Of a stretch of 64,000 bases of DNA, positions 36,397 to 46,540 are shown one piece after another. Under the pieces are notes generated by a model. It made no database searches, had not been told where the DNA came from, and saw only the letters and a program-made list of their open reading frames with translations. Numbering within the stretch: the first letter of the stretch is position 1; each line of letters begins with the position of its first letter. The DNA comes from Sodalis glossinidius str. 'morsitans'. GTDB taxonomy: Bacteria; Pseudomonadota; Gammaproteobacteria; Enterobacterales; Enterobacteriaceae. The DNA lies in the NCBI RefSeq assembly GCF_000010085.1, contig NC_007712.1, positions 372,001 through 436,000 on the forward strand, written 5' to 3'. The translations under genes were made by a program, and so were the position numbers.

Positions 36397-38366
36397 GACA
36401 ACGTCCTGTTGATCACGCAATCCGGCGTTGCCGACAGCGTGCCGGTTTCGCCCGCTACCTGGAAGCCCGGAATCTGCCGCATTTCGCTGAAGTGATTAGC
36501 CAGCGCCCAGGCATCTATGCCCATGGCGTATAGCCGCACCAGTGAATAATCGCCGCGGAACTGGGCACTGATCTGCGACAGCAGCGCCGGATGGGCGCCG
36601 GTCAGCAGCGGGATATCGCTGAATTCCAGCCCCTCCATTTCCAGACTGTAATCGGGCCCGGCATCGGCCTGATAGCTGCGCGAACTGGCATACAGCGCTA
36701 GCCGGGAGCGCGAACTGACGCGCATATCAATCATGGGCTTAATCAGCGCCAGTTCAACAGGGGTGGCGATGATATAAACCGCGTCGATAGCGCCGCCGGA
36801 TGGCGAGACCGCGCCATTATCCTGCGGCACAGGGATGGTCAGGCCCGCGATGGTCACCGCTGCGCCAGCGGCCACCGGCGTGCCGGTCAACGAGATGCCG
36901 GAGCCGCTGTTAATGTTTTGTTTCAGCTCAGCGGAGGAGCCGAAGCGCTGTTCCAGTACCGTGGCGCCGCCTGCCTGATGCCAGGCGTCGGAAAACGCTT
37001 TCGCTATCCTATCGCCCAGAGCGCCACGCGGCAGCAGTAGCAGCGGTTGCTGCCGACCCTGCTGGTGGATGTGGTTGGCCGCATCGCGCGCCTCATCTTC
37101 CGGAGACAGGGCAAAATAACAGATGTTAGGCCGCGGCTGCAGGTGTTCAGGCTGATTAAGCGCCAGGATATTCAGCGTGCCGGCGGACGCGGCGACAGCA
37201 TTATCGTTGTACAGCTGCTCAACGTCATTTTTCAGCAACGGACCGATTATCATGCTGGCGCCGTCCCGCTGCGCCTGCGCCAGCAGAGCTGGCAGCGGCT
37301 GGCTTGACGTATCATAAACCTTGACCGGTACGCCGCTGGCGGCGGAGGGCGCTGCCGACGGTTGGCCGCCGGCGCTCTGCCCGCTAAGGGTCGTTGCCTG
37401 GGGCGCATTGTCAGCGGCGGAGGCCTGCCCGTCGACGCCCGATGCAGCGGGGTCAGGACGGGTGCCGGGAGTGGTCACTGGTCCGTTCTGATTGGCGCTG
37501 CCGCCGGCCGGCTCTGTCCCCGCCGTACCGTCGTTCTGGGGAACGCCATCGGTGGACTGGCCTGCGGCGCTCGCGTCCTGCTCCAGCGCGCTTTGTTGAG
37601 TCGTCAGGCCGTTTTTAGCCGCCGAGAACCCTTGCTGAATCGCGTTGGAGAAAACCTGGGCCTGGCCGTTAAGCGGCAGCAGCAAAGCAATGCCCCCCAC
37701 CGAGGACGAGGAATAGTTTTGCACCTGACTGAGCGGTGTAGGCAGAGTTTTCGCCGCCGGGTTTTGCGGATAGCGGGTCTGCCAGTCTTTGATGGCTGCC
37801 TGCAACAGCGTGGGATCCTGGCGATTGTCCTGGTATATGCGCAGCAGATCCAGCCAGCCCTGCAGTATGTTTTCATCGGCGTTAATCACCAGATTGCTCT
37901 GAGGGGACGGGAGCGATACCAGCGTTTGCCAGGTTTTATCGATATTTTGCTGGCGCGCCGCCGGATCGGTCAGCAACGGCGCTTGGGCTATATAGGCGCG
38001 CACCAGATCCAGCGAAGGCCGGCTTTGGCCGGCATTGATCATCGCTTGGGTATAGCGCAGACGCTGCGGTGCGTCGAGGGAGGCGCTGTCGATTTGCTGC
38101 AGGGCGGCAAGCTGCTGCTGCGCCTGTGGCAGGCGCCCTTCTTTGATCAGCGCGCGAATGGCGAGTAATTGGTAGTCGGTCTTGGTATCATTGCTACTTT
38201 GCTGCATCTGCTGCAAATAATAGTCGGCATTGGCGTTGGCCGGAATGGCCGCGTGGCCGGTTTGGCTTTCCGGACCCTGGGCGGTACAGGCGGCCAGAAT
38301 CAACGAGGCCAGCACGACAGGAAGAAGACGTCCTGTTTTAAAAACCAATACATAAGAGTAAAGCAT
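36354..38366 (-). CDS. lpoA: LpoA, lipoprotein activator of PBP1A
   Basis: 670 residues from the ATG at 38366 ([20 protein letters not shown]), giving a lipobox LILAAC; the longer frame adds 33 residues ahead of the signal peptide. N-terminal TPR-like domain ([17 protein letters not shown]), a Pro/Ser/Gly-rich central linker of about 90 residues (around 265-385), then a periplasmic-binding-protein-like domain ([13 protein letters not shown] [59 protein letters not shown]). It stimulates PBP1A from the outer membrane. Intact; divergent from rsmI. Confidence 0.95.
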
Positions 38367-38428
38367 ACTGTATCCAGTGATGTTTTTTTCAAGTTGCTCA
38401 ATATTAAATCGGCAATCCGGATGAAACA

Positions 38429-39295
38429 ATGAATCAACACCAACAAGCGGATATTTCCGCATCAACGCTTTATGTGGTACCGACTCCCATTGGTAATCTG
38501 GAGGACATCACCCGGCGGGCGCTGTCTGTCCTGCAGGGCGTTGATCTTATTGCCGCTGAGGATACTCGTCATACCGGTCTATTGTTACAACATTTTGCCA
38601 TAAATGCGCGGCTGTTCGCGTTGCACGACCACAATGAACAGCAAAAAGCAGACATATTACTGGAGAAGCTGCAAGACGGACAGAGTATAGCGCTGGTTAG
38701 TGACGCCGGCACGCCGCTTATCAACGACCCGGGCTATCATTTAGTGCGCCGCTGCCGCGAGGCCGGTATCCGTGTGGTGCCGTTGCCGGGCGCCTGTGCT
38801 GCCATCACCGCGCTATCGGCCGCCGGGCTGCCGTCCGATCGTTTTTGCTATGAAGGCTTTCTGCCGGCGAAGCGCAAAGCGCGTCTCGATTCCCTCCAGG
38901 CGCTGACGCAGGAGCCGCGTACGCTGATTTTCTACGAGTCGACTCACCGGCTGCTGGAGAGCCTGGAAGATATGACGATCGCCTGGGGCCCGCTGCGCTA
39001 TGTGGTGCTGGCGCGGGAGCTGACTAAAACCTGGGAGACGCTTTATGGCGCGCCGGTCGGTGAGATTCTGGCCTGGGTGCAGGAGGATGAGAAGCGTCGC
39101 CGCGGCGAGATGGTACTTATTGTCGAAGGCTATCACGCTCCGGACGACGTACTGCCGCCCGAGGCCCTGCGCACCTTAGCGCTTTTGCAGGTCGAGCTGC
39201 CGCTGAAAAAAGCCGCGGCGCTGGCGGCGGAGATCCACGGTGTAAAAAAGAATGCGCTGTATCGCTATGGCCTCGATCGGCAACAAAAAGCGTAA
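38429..39295 (+). CDS. rsmI: RsmI, 16S rRNA C1402 2'-O-methyltransferase
   Basis: 288 residues of the tetrapyrrole-methylase-like SAM family: [73 protein letters not shown] and [12 protein letters not shown]. It modifies the ribosomal P site together with RsmH. Divergent from lpoA with a 62-base gap. Intact. Confidence 0.97.
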
Positions 39296-39334
39296 CGCGG
39301 CGCGCTGAGCTGTTCCTGGCGCCGCATATCGCAG

Positions 39335-39363
39335 ATGACAAGTGCCGGGAAAGTCCTTATACT
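39335..39363 (+). promoter_or_regulatory. rnpB promoter
   Basis: ATGACA (39335-39340), a 17-base spacer, TATACT (39358-39363), then a GC-rich discriminator GCGCCCC before the RNA start. The discriminator suggests growth-rate or stringent control, as for E. coli rnpB. Confidence 0.8.
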
Positions 39364-39370
39364 GCGCCCC

Positions 39371-39750
<380 letters not shown>

Positions 39751-39756
39751 TGCGTT

Positions 39757-39790
39757 AACCCCGTGCCTTATCCTGGCGCGGGGTTTTTTT
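39757..39790 (+). terminator. rho-independent terminator after rnpB
   Basis: AACCCCG (39757-39763) pairs with CGGGGTT (39779-39785), followed by a T run. Confidence 0.88.
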
Positions 39791-39809
39791 GCCGTTGGCG
39801 TACGCCGGC

Positions 39810-40314
39810 TTAGGATGTCGGGCGGTCGTCGCCGGCCAAATCAATCAATAGCGCCTGCAGCGGTGCGGCGGCACGCAGCGTAAGCGGTTGCTCGTCATAG
39901 ACAAAGGCGCCGTCGCCGCAGGCAAGCCGTCCGCGTGCACCCTGTGGCCCGCCAATCTCCCCCTGACCGTAGACCGATTGCAGATAAGCACGCCTGCCGT
40001 TGAGCGGCAGTCAGGCTTTCTCCAGCCGCCAGCGTCACCCGGTGTACCCACGCCGGCCGCCACCCGGACGGCGTGGCCATTGCTATCGCGGTATTCGGCT
40101 TCGCCGCGCAAGATGATATTCAGCACATCGACCGGCGGATAGGTCCGCGGCTGAAAGGCGGCGCCGACCGCCAGCACTTCCTGATTCAGCGCCCGCAGCG
40201 AGGCGTAGTGCATAAAGGCCGGGTCGAATAATGGCCGAAAGAAAAGGTATAGCGAGCCTGTAACCGACCGAAGTCCGCCTGGCCGCATTGTTGGGCTGTT
40301 CTGCAAGTAATCAT
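39810..40314 (-). pseudogene. yhaK: yhaK, pirin-family protein, pseudogene
   Basis: From the ATG at 40314 the start reads MITCRTAQQCGQADFGRLQARYTFSFGH in pieces, then frameshifts near 40230 to FMHYASLRALNQEVLAVGAAFQPRTYPPVDVLNIILRGEAEYRDSNGH, the pirin cupin core. Only about 505 bases remain of roughly 700 expected, with an internal deletion after the GEAEYRD region and scrambled frames. The end is LLIDLAGDDRPTS. It sits divergent to yhaJ, the conserved arrangement. Confidence 0.88.
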
Positions 40315-40423
40315 GGCGTAATCTGTTTCCGCGGGGTCTGGGTAGAGTGTAAGCGGCTGGACGGCGGATTGTTAGCAAGTTAATCTGGAAGCCATATTCA
40401 AAAATCCTGAATGAGAAGATCCG

Positions 40424-41308
40424 ATGGCCAAAGACCGGGCGTTAACGCTTGAAGCTTTGCGGGTGATGGACGCTATCGACCGCCGTGGAAGCTTTGCCGC
40501 CGCCGCGGATGAGCTGGGGCGTGTCCCTTCGGCGTTGAGCTACACAATGCAGAAGTTGGAGGAGGAGCTAGATGTGGTGCTGTTCGACCGTTCCGGCCAC
40601 CGTACCAAATTCACCAATGTCGGACGCATGTTGCTGGAGCGCGGGCGGGTGTTTCTGGAAGCAGCCGACAAGCTTACCACCGATGCCGAAGCGCTGGCGC
40701 GCGGCTGGGAAACCCACCTGACGCTGGTGACCGAAGCCCTGGTCCCCACTGAGAAATTGTTTCCGCTAATCGATAAACTGGCGCGTAAAGCCAACACCCA
40801 GGTGTCCATTATCAATGAAGTACTAGCCGGCGCCTGGGAGCGGCTGGAGCAAGGGCGGGCCGATATCGTTATTGCCCGGGATCTTCACTTCCGCGCGTCG
40901 TCGGAAATTAACAGCCGCAAACTGTACGTACCGCTTGCTTAATGTCTACGTCACCAGCCCCGACCACCCCATTCATCAAGAGCCGGAGCCGCTGTCTGAG
41001 GTTACCCGCGTCAAATATCGCGGTATAGCCATCGCCGATACCGCCCGGTGCTGACGGTGCAGCTACTGGATAAACAGCAGCGTCTGACGGTGAGTACGAT
41101 GGCGGATAAACACAAGGCGCTGCTCGCCGGGCTGGGGGTGGCGACGATGCCTTATCATCTAGTGGAGGTGGATATCGCCGCCGGGCGACTGCGGGTGGTA
41201 AGCCCGGAGTACAGCGCTGGGAGCGATATCATCATGGCCTGGCGCCGCGATAGCATGGGGGAATCCAAATCCTGGTTTCTGCGCGAAATTCCTAAACTGT
41301 TCAGCTAA
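40424..41308 (+). pseudogene. yhaJ: yhaJ, LysR-family regulator, frameshifted
   Basis: The DNA-binding half is nearly identical to E. coli YhaJ (TLEALRVMDAIDRRGSFAAA, ALSYTMQKLEEELDVVLFDR). At 40938 the frame ends at YVPLA-stop, while another frame continues NVYVTSPDHPIHQEPEPLSEV and KYRGIAIADTA. A second break at about 41050 (two codons plus one base lost) leads to VLTVQLLDKQQRLTVSTMADK through to FLREIPKLFS. The effector domain is therefore disrupted; a DNA-binding fragment of 172 residues could still be made. In E. coli it activates yqjF/yhaK-type quinone-aromatic responses. Confidence 0.92.
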
Positions 41309-41338
41309 AGCCCCGCGGCCATCCCTGGCGGTGGGGGA

Positions 41339-42337
41339 TCATTCATCGTCGACGCCGAAACGCTGCGCGCGGCCGTGGGGCTCGCCAAGATCCTGCTGCG
41401 GTCCGATAGAAATAATGCCGTGGGGATTGAGCGTCGGATGGCTGCGGAAATAATGATGGCGAATATGGGCAAAATCCACCGTTTCGGTCACGCCCGGCAG
41501 CTGATAAATATCGCGCAGAAATCCTGATAAATTTAAATAGTCGCTCAAGTGCTGACGATCGCATTTGAAGTGGGTGTGATAAACCGCATCGAAGCGGATA
41601 AGCGTAGTCCACAGGCGTAAATCCGCTTCGGTCAGGCGGGGACCCGTCAGATAGCGATGCCGGCCGAGGAGCATCTCCAACCGTGCCAACGCCGCGAAAA
41701 CCCCTTCTACAACCTCATCATAGGCCTCCTGACGGGTAGCGAAGCCAGCTTGGTAGACGCCATTATTTACCTGCGGATACACCCAGCCGTTAATCTCATC
41801 AATGGCGGTACGCAGATTGGCGGGATAATAGTCGCCGGCCAATGCGCCAGCACCGTCAAACGCACTGTTGAACATGCGCAGGATATCCGCCGATTCGTTG
41901 CTAACGATGGTTTGTTGCTGCTATCCCAGAGTACCGGTACCGTGACCCGGCCGCTGTAGCCGGCGTCCTCCTGCAAATAAAGTTGATACAGAAATGCTTT
42001 ATCAAACAGGGGATCGCCGGTGGCGCCGGGGAAACCGCGGCTGAAGGTCCAGCCGTTCTCGAGCATGAGCGGATGGACCACCGAGACCGGAATCAAACGG
42101 TCCAGGCCTTTCAGCTGGCGCATCAGCAGGGTTCGGTGCGCTCAGGGGCAGGCCAGCGATACGTAAAGGTGATAGCGGCCGGCTTCAGCGCGAAAGCCGC
42201 TGCGTCCTTCCGACCCGGCGCTTCCGTCGGGGGGTGATCCAGTGGCGAAATTGGGACGCCGAGCGTTGAAAACGTCCGCCGCTGGCGGCTGTATCATACC
42301 ATTTGTCCTGCCACTGCCCCTCTACCAATAATTCCAT
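41339..42337 (-). pseudogene. yqjG: yqjG, glutathionyl-hydroquinone reductase, pseudogene
   Basis: Three frames carry Xi-class GST: MELLVEGQWQDKWYDTAASGGRFQRSASQFRHW; then, after a deletion that removes the CPWA catalytic-cysteine segment, RQLKGLDRLIPVSVVHPLMLENGWTFSRGFPGATGD and GRVTVPVLWD; then MFNSAFDGAGALAGDYYPANL, RYLTGPRLTEADLRLWTTLIRFD and NPHGIISIGPQQDLGEPHGR. Breaks lie near 42230, 42130 and 41930. Without the Cys-Pro-Trp site it cannot reduce glutathionyl quinones. Confidence 0.9.
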
Positions 42338-42349
42338 CTCTTCACTCCT

Positions 42350-42657
42350 TCCAACGTCAAGCTGTTCGACTGCGTGTACAGACGGCTTATTCATTGCCGG
42401 CCCGGCGGAGGGGCTGGCTTTCCAAACCGTCGTGCCGATGACTTACCTGAACCGGCGGAGTGCGGCGGCTTTCTGGCCCATCACGCCGGGTGATTGCCCG
42501 AATCGGCGAACCGTGTCGACTTTCCGGGCCCCCACGCTCATCGCACGTTGGAACCGGCGGAAGGTGCCGCCGCCCACTTTGCCGTAGCCGGCCACTATAA
42601 ACAGTATAGGCATCAACACACGCGCCACCAGCAGGGCAGTATCATCTAATTTTTCAT
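42350..42657 (-). pseudogene. yqjF: yqjF, DoxX-family membrane protein remnant
   Basis: From the ATG at 42657 the frame reads M-K then, past a slip in the AAAAATTAG tract, LDDTALLVARVLMPILFIVAGYGKV, matching the first helix of YqjF. The remainder (about 200 bases) encodes only scrambled basic peptides where further membrane helices are expected, so most of the gene is deleted. It lies next to yqjG as in E. coli. Confidence 0.75.
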
Positions 42658-42901
42658 GGTTATCTCTTTAACGAGGTCAGCCGGCGCGACGCACGGCCAG
42701 GGCTTGAAAAGATGCTTTCCGGCCAGTTCTTCGGCGGAAGATTCATCGGATGCAGGCAGTGTAATGCGCGAGTAAGGCCGTTGATAGCGAGTAAAACTGT
42801 CAGCTTATATCAGAAAAATTGAATAAGTGTGGCGTATCAGCCTGGCCCAAGTAAGAGAGGGGATAACATAATAGTGTTAAAGATAAGAAGGTAATGGGTA
42901 C

Positions 42902-42916
42902 TAGACGACCGGTCCA
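42902..42916. promoter_or_regulatory. operator for the TetR-type regulator (site 1)
   Basis: TAGACGACCGGTCCA: the inverted arms TAGAC/GTCTA (one mismatch here) around GACCG. It lies 20 bases before the regulator's ATG and recurs almost exactly upstream of the DJ-1/PfpI gene (43597-43611). Confidence 0.7.
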
Positions 42917-42936
42917 ATTGGTGCTATTGTCCTCCT

Positions 42937-43542
42937 ATGAACAGCGTGACAACCACAGAAACCAATCCTGTTCGGGACAGCATTCTGGCGCACGGCATGC
43001 GTATCATGGCCGGGAAGGGCTTTTCCGCCGTAGGGCTTAATGAAATACTGACCGCCGCAGGAGTGCCAAAGGGGTCATTTTACCATTATTTCGGTTCCAA
43101 AGATGCCTTCGGCGAGGCATTGCTTGACAGTTACTTTGCGGATTATCTGGCGAAACTGGACGCGACGCTCGACGTTCCCGGCCTGACCATGGCGCAGCGC
43201 CTAATGAATTATTGGCAGAACTGGCAGGACACACAGTCTTTTTATGACTGTCAGGGTAAATGTCTGGCGGTCAAGCTGGGCGCGGAGGTTGCCGATCTGT
43301 CTGAGGCTATGCGTCAAGCGCTACAGCGCGGGACCTCGGGTATCATCGATCGGCTGGCGCGGGCCATTGAGGGCGGTATGGCGGAAGGGTCGTTATCCGT
43401 TAACGGTTCGCCCATTAAGGTTGCACAAAGCCTTTACCAGCTATGGCTGGGCGCCAGCGTAATGGTCAAGATCGTCCGCCATACCCAGCCCTTTGCCACG
43501 GCCATAATGACCACGCGCCACATCTTGCATCTTTCTCCATGA
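42937..43542 (+). CDS. TetR/AcrR-family transcriptional regulator (NemR-like)
   Basis: 201 residues. The N-terminal helix-turn-helix is canonical (ILAHGMRIMAGKGFSAVGLNEILTAAGVPKGSFYHYFGSK), and the C-terminal ligand domain keeps family features (CLAVKLGAEVADLSEAMRQAL, LYQLWLGASVMVKIVR). The pattern resembles NemR-type electrophile sensors: one cysteine pair position (DCQGKCLAV) stands where NemR-like proteins have a reactive Cys. A shared operator suggests autorepression and control of the adjacent DJ-1/PfpI gene. It is intact amid decayed neighbours. The exact ligand is unknown. Confidence 0.9.
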   Translation: MNSVTTTETNPVRDSILAHGMRIMAGKGFSAVGLNEILTAAGVPKGSFYHYFGSKDAFGEALLDSYFADYLAKLDATLDVPGLTMAQRLMNYWQNWQDTQSFYDCQGKCLAVKLGAEVADLSEAMRQALQRGTSGIIDRLARAIEGGMAEGSLSVNGSPIKVAQSLYQLWLGASVMVKIVRHTQPFATAIMTTRHILHLSP

Positions 43543-43561
43543 CCGGGGGAAAGGATAACAG

Positions 43562-43584
43562 CACTTCTGTGGAAGTGTTTTTTT
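43562..43584 (+). terminator. rho-independent terminator after the TetR gene
   Basis: CACTTC-TGTG-GAAGTG followed by seven T, 20 bases after the stop. Confidence 0.88.
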
Positions 43585-43596
43585 ATCTCTAGTTTC

Positions 43597-43611
43597 AAGA
43601 CGACCGGTCTA
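43597..43611. promoter_or_regulatory. operator for the TetR-type regulator (site 2)
   Basis: AAGACGACCGGTCTA, 13 of 15 bases identical to site 1 at 42902-42916, 33 bases before the DJ-1/PfpI gene and directly after the terminator, so the gene has its own controlled promoter. Confidence 0.7.
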
Positions 43612-43643
43612 ATACAAACTTAACCACACGTTGGAGAAGCACA

Positions 43644-44339
43644 ATGAAAGTAGTAATGGTTCTGACTTCACACGATCGGTTGGGGGATACCGGCCGCAAA
43701 ACCGGCTTTTGGTTGGAAGAATTAGCCGCACCCTACTATGCCTTTCAGGATGCCGGCGCCGAGATCGTGCTGGCCTCGCCCAAAGGCGGACAGCCGCCGC
43801 TTGACCCCAAAAGCAATGAACCGGCTTTCTAAACCGAGCTTACCCGCCGTTTCGAGGCCGACGCGCATGCGACGGCGCAACTAGCCGCCACCGTGCGTCT
43901 GGATAGCATCACGCAGGCTGACTTCGACGCGGTGTTCTATCCGGGCGGTCATGGTCCCTTGTGGGACTTGCCCGTCGATACGCACTCTATCGCGCTGTTA
44001 ACGTCATTTCTTTCCGCCGGCAAGCCGGTTGCATTGGTCTGTCACGCGCCGGGTGTGCTGCGTCACGTTCAGACCTCTGCAGGGCGGCCGCTGGTCGAAG
44101 GCAAGAACGTCACGGGTTTTAGCAACACCGAAGAAGAAGAGGGTGTCGGGCTGACTCACGTCGTGCCGTTCCTGGTGGAGGATGAGCTCAAGGCGCTGGG
44201 CGGCCTTTATAGCAAGGGGGAAGACTGGGCGCCTTATGTTGTGAGCGATGGCCTGCTGATAACCGGCCAGAACCCTGTGTCATCCGTGTCGACGGCGGCC
44301 TTGTTGCTTAAGCGCCTGAACGCAGGGAAGGCTGCATAA
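43644..44339 (+). pseudogene. DJ-1/PfpI-family (class I glutamine amidotransferase-like) protein with an in-frame ochre
   Basis: MKVVMVLTSHDRLGDTGRKTGFWLEELAAPYYAF... is interrupted at codon 63 by TAA (43830-43832, F-stop-TELTRRF, where CAA for Gln is plausible). The frame is otherwise open to the end: VFYPGGHGPLWDL, the nucleophile elbow VALVCHAPGVLRHV with Cys, VTGFSNTEEEEGVGL, and LITGQNPVSSVSTAALLLK. Family members detoxify glyoxals or act as chaperones (Hsp31-like). It fits the electrophile theme of the upstream regulator. Without suppression, no active product. Confidence 0.88.
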
Positions 44340-44412
44340 GTTTATGGCGACCATGAGGCGCTTCCCTCCCGACCGGCCGTGGCGACAAGGTATGTTGCAG
44401 GGCAGGCAATAA

Positions 44413-44435
44413 AAAAGCGGCCATGGGCCGCTTTT
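44413..44435. terminator. bidirectional terminator between convergent genes
   Basis: AAAAGCGGCC-ATG-GGCCGCTTTT: a ten-base perfect stem with A and T runs on both sides, between the DJ-1/PfpI gene (plus) and yqjK (minus). Confidence 0.88.
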
Positions 44436-44456
44436 GACGATGATTAAGCCTGTGGA

Positions 44457-44690
44457 TTAGCGGCTTTCGAGCGCTTTGCGCACCATTTTGACCGCGCCCA
44501 AAATGCCGACGCCGCGTTTGGCCCAGCGCACCAGACGGCTGTGGTGGCGAACATTATATAACGCCAACAGACTGGTGCCGGCAATCAGGTAACGACAAAG
44601 ACTTAACACACGTATCCAGCGCCTGCCGCTGCTGCTGGATTTGCGTAACAGCAGCAACTTCTTGGCGTGTTTAGGTTTGCGTTCGCTCAT
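44457..44690 (-). CDS. yqjK: YqjK-like small protein, possibly shortened
   Basis: 77 residues: basic N-terminus, then LSLCRYLIAGTSLLALYNVRHHSRLVRWAKRGVGILGAVKMVRKAL, which matches the C-terminal half of E. coli YqjK (RRWxxLLSLRSW, IRHPNMLVRWARRGFGVW). E. coli has 99 residues. The missing stretch is the coiled segment whose remnant (IQQQRQALD) is visible in a second frame at the same place, so an internal deletion with frame change is likely. The ATG overlaps the stop of the yqjE remnant (AAATGAGC). Function unknown. Confidence 0.6.
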   Translation of the reverse strand: MSERKPKHAKKLLLLRKSSSSGRRWIRVLSLCRYLIAGTSLLALYNVRHHSRLVRWAKRGVGILGAVKMVRKALESR

Positions 44691-45112
44691 TTTGCCTCCG
44701 CAATCCTGTCGCGCTGCTTATTTTTGACTTTTTCATCGTGCTTACGTTCGGCTTCTTCTTTCTTGATTTCATCCTGCAATTTTTCAAGGATGTTATGATC
44801 TACCTGCAGCTCCTCGCGCGTGGAGCCGAGCAACTAGGATTTTCGCGCTTTGGTCAAAGTCACCACCGCGCCGACGCCAATGCCGCCCAGGGATTTTCAT
44901 GTACGTATTCATCTGCCTTGGTCGTTACCACGCGCGTTTGCTCCGCCAGACGCTCGCCTGCAGGTATCCTTCAGCGCGCTCTCCGCTTTGGTACGCAATT
45001 TTTCAAACTTTGCTTTGGGCTTTTGTGCGGAGCCACGCAGTACCTCTTCTAACGTGTCCGCCAGTGATTTCAATTCCGTACGTAAATGTTCTGAAGTGGC
45101 ATCTTTGACCAT
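44688..45112 (-). pseudogene. yqjD: yqjD-yqjE remnant (ribosome-anchoring membrane protein and YqjE), fused by deletion
   Basis: The ATG at 45112 gives MVKDATSEHLRTELKSLADTLEEVL, clearly YqjD, then after a frameshift near 44960 LAEQTRVVTTKADEYVHENPWA and, in a third frame, IGVGAVV. The C-terminal membrane anchor of YqjD and nearly all of YqjE are gone: the sequence jumps to STREELQVDHNILEKLQDEIKKEEAERK, resembling the tail of YqjE, and ends at the yqjK start. yqjC, expected next in E. coli, is absent. Confidence 0.82.
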
Positions 45113-45482
45113 TTTTAAACTCCTTCGACGGTTTGGCATTGGGGGCTTATGTGAAAAATCCCTTGTTCCACCTTGCCAATCATTAATTATTTTAAATCCG
45201 GCGACAGGGTCTGGGCATAAAACGCGGCCTGCAGCGGCGTGATAGATCACTGCACTGTGTGCGATAAAGCCAGGTTGTCATGCTAAAAGCCAGAAGGGTT
45301 TCTGATGTTTAGTGCTTAAGGTGAGCGTAGCCCCGGATCCGCCAAAGGGCAAAAAAGTGGTAACAATCTCTTAGGGTTAATCCGGTTAGGGACACGGCAG
45401 TCGGACAAAGCCGCCGGACAGGCTATAGGGCAGCGGCGCACCGCCGCAGAGTGTGATGCCGATGCGGGATAACCCGGCGTGC
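45113..45482. other. spacer where yqjC would be
   Basis: About 370 bases between the yqjD start and the mzrA stop. I see no yqjC-like sequence and no other recognisable gene. Confidence 0.5.
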
Positions 45483-45869
45483 TCATCCCAGGAGCTCCTC
45501 GTCGGCGGACGGGCGGTAAAGCCACTGCCAGCCGCTGTAGCGGCGGCTTTTGAGTATCGCGTAACCTTCCGGCAGATGGTGCTGCAACACCAGCTGCGCC
45601 GCCTGTGCTTGTTCTGGGGTGTCCAAATGAATAATCATGCTGTCTTTGGCGGGGGTAATGCTTTTAACGCGGATGCCGCGATCCTCAAGCAACTGATAGA
45701 GAAAAAAGCCGTCTGGTAGCGATCCGCGCTCGTGGGCAACGGTAATTTGCAGCGTGCTGTCGTCACGGCACAGGGTCGGCAATAAAAGCGTCAGCGACAC
45801 CAGCACGGCCACGGCCAGCAGACCGAGGCGAAAGCGCTTAATAAAGCCAACACAACCTGACTCTTTCAT
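45483..45869 (-). CDS. mzrA: MzrA, modulator of EnvZ/OmpR
   Basis: 128 residues: short cytoplasmic N-terminus, one membrane helix (LGLLAVAVLVSLTLLLP), and a periplasmic domain with LQITVAHERGSLPDGFFLYQLLEDRGIRVKSITP, typical of MzrA. It links CpxR output to EnvZ. The stop of yqjA overlaps its start by one base, the conserved yqjA-mzrA operon. Intact. Confidence 0.92.
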   Translation of the reverse strand: MKESGCVGFIKRFRLGLLAVAVLVSLTLLLPTLCRDDSTLQITVAHERGSLPDGFFLYQLLEDRGIRVKSITPAKDSMIIHLDTPEQAQAAQLVLQHHLPEGYAILKSRRYSGWQWLYRPSADEELLG

Positions 45870-46540
45870 TATTCTTTATCCGAATCGGTAAGCCGTTTGC
45901 GGCGCCAGATGACGACCAGCGAACTCACCAGTCCTATCGTCAGCAGCGCCAGCGGCAGCAGCATCAGACATAGCATCAATTCCTCTTCATAACGCTGAAA
46001 GACAGGTGTTTTGCCGAGGATGAACCCCACCAGCGTCAAGATAAAAACCCACAGGAAGGCGCTGATCCAATTGAAAAACTGGAAACGCGAACTGCTCAGG
46101 CCGGACAAGCCGGCAATGGTCGGCAGCAGCGTGCGCACAAACGCGATAAAGCGACCTATAAGCAAAGCCGACAACCCGTGGCGATGAAACATCCGGTGCG
46201 CCCGCTGATGGTAGTGCGCCGGCAAATGGGCCAGCCAGCTTTTCACCACCCGGTTGTTCTCCAGCCATTTCCCCTGTAGATAACTTATCCAACTGCCCAG
46301 GCTGGCGGCGACGGTTAGAAGCACCAGCACCAGAGGAAAATTCAGCGTCCCCTTGGCGATCAGCACGCCGAGCAATATGAGTAAACTATCGCCGGGTAGA
46401 AAGGCGGCGGGCAAAAGACCGTTTTCCAAAAAAAGGATGACAAACACCAGCAAATAAATGGTCCAAACCAAACTTGGATCGGAAAGCGTTTCAAAATCCT
46501 GCTGCCAGAGGGCGTGCAACAGTTCCTTAAAAATATCCAT
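45869..46540 (-). CDS. yqjA: YqjA, DedA-family membrane transporter
   Basis: 223 residues, polytopic. DedA motifs: FLENGLLPAAFLPGDSLLILLG, HGLSALLIGRFIAFVRTLLPTIAGLSG, RFQFFNWISAFLWV, with the essential acidic and arginine residues (E in FLENG, D in PGDS, R in IGRF and FVRT). It is needed in E. coli for proton-motive-force maintenance and alkaline tolerance and is now linked to undecaprenyl-phosphate or lipid recycling. Intact, operon with mzrA. Confidence 0.95.
   Translation of the reverse strand: MDIFKELLHALWQQDFETLSDPSLVWTIYLLVFVILFLENGLLPAAFLPGDSLLILLGVLIAKGTLNFPLVLVLLTVAASLGSWISYLQGKWLENNRVVKSWLAHLPAHYHQRAHRMFHRHGLSALLIGRFIAFVRTLLPTIAGLSGLSSSRFQFFNWISAFLWVFILTLVGFILGKTPVFQRYEEELMLCLMLLPLALLTIGLVSSLVVIWRRKRLTDSDKE

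Noticed and set aside
37362..38168. 268-codon plus frame opposite lpoA
   Set aside because: Antisense shadow of a GC-rich gene with intact LpoA on the other strand.
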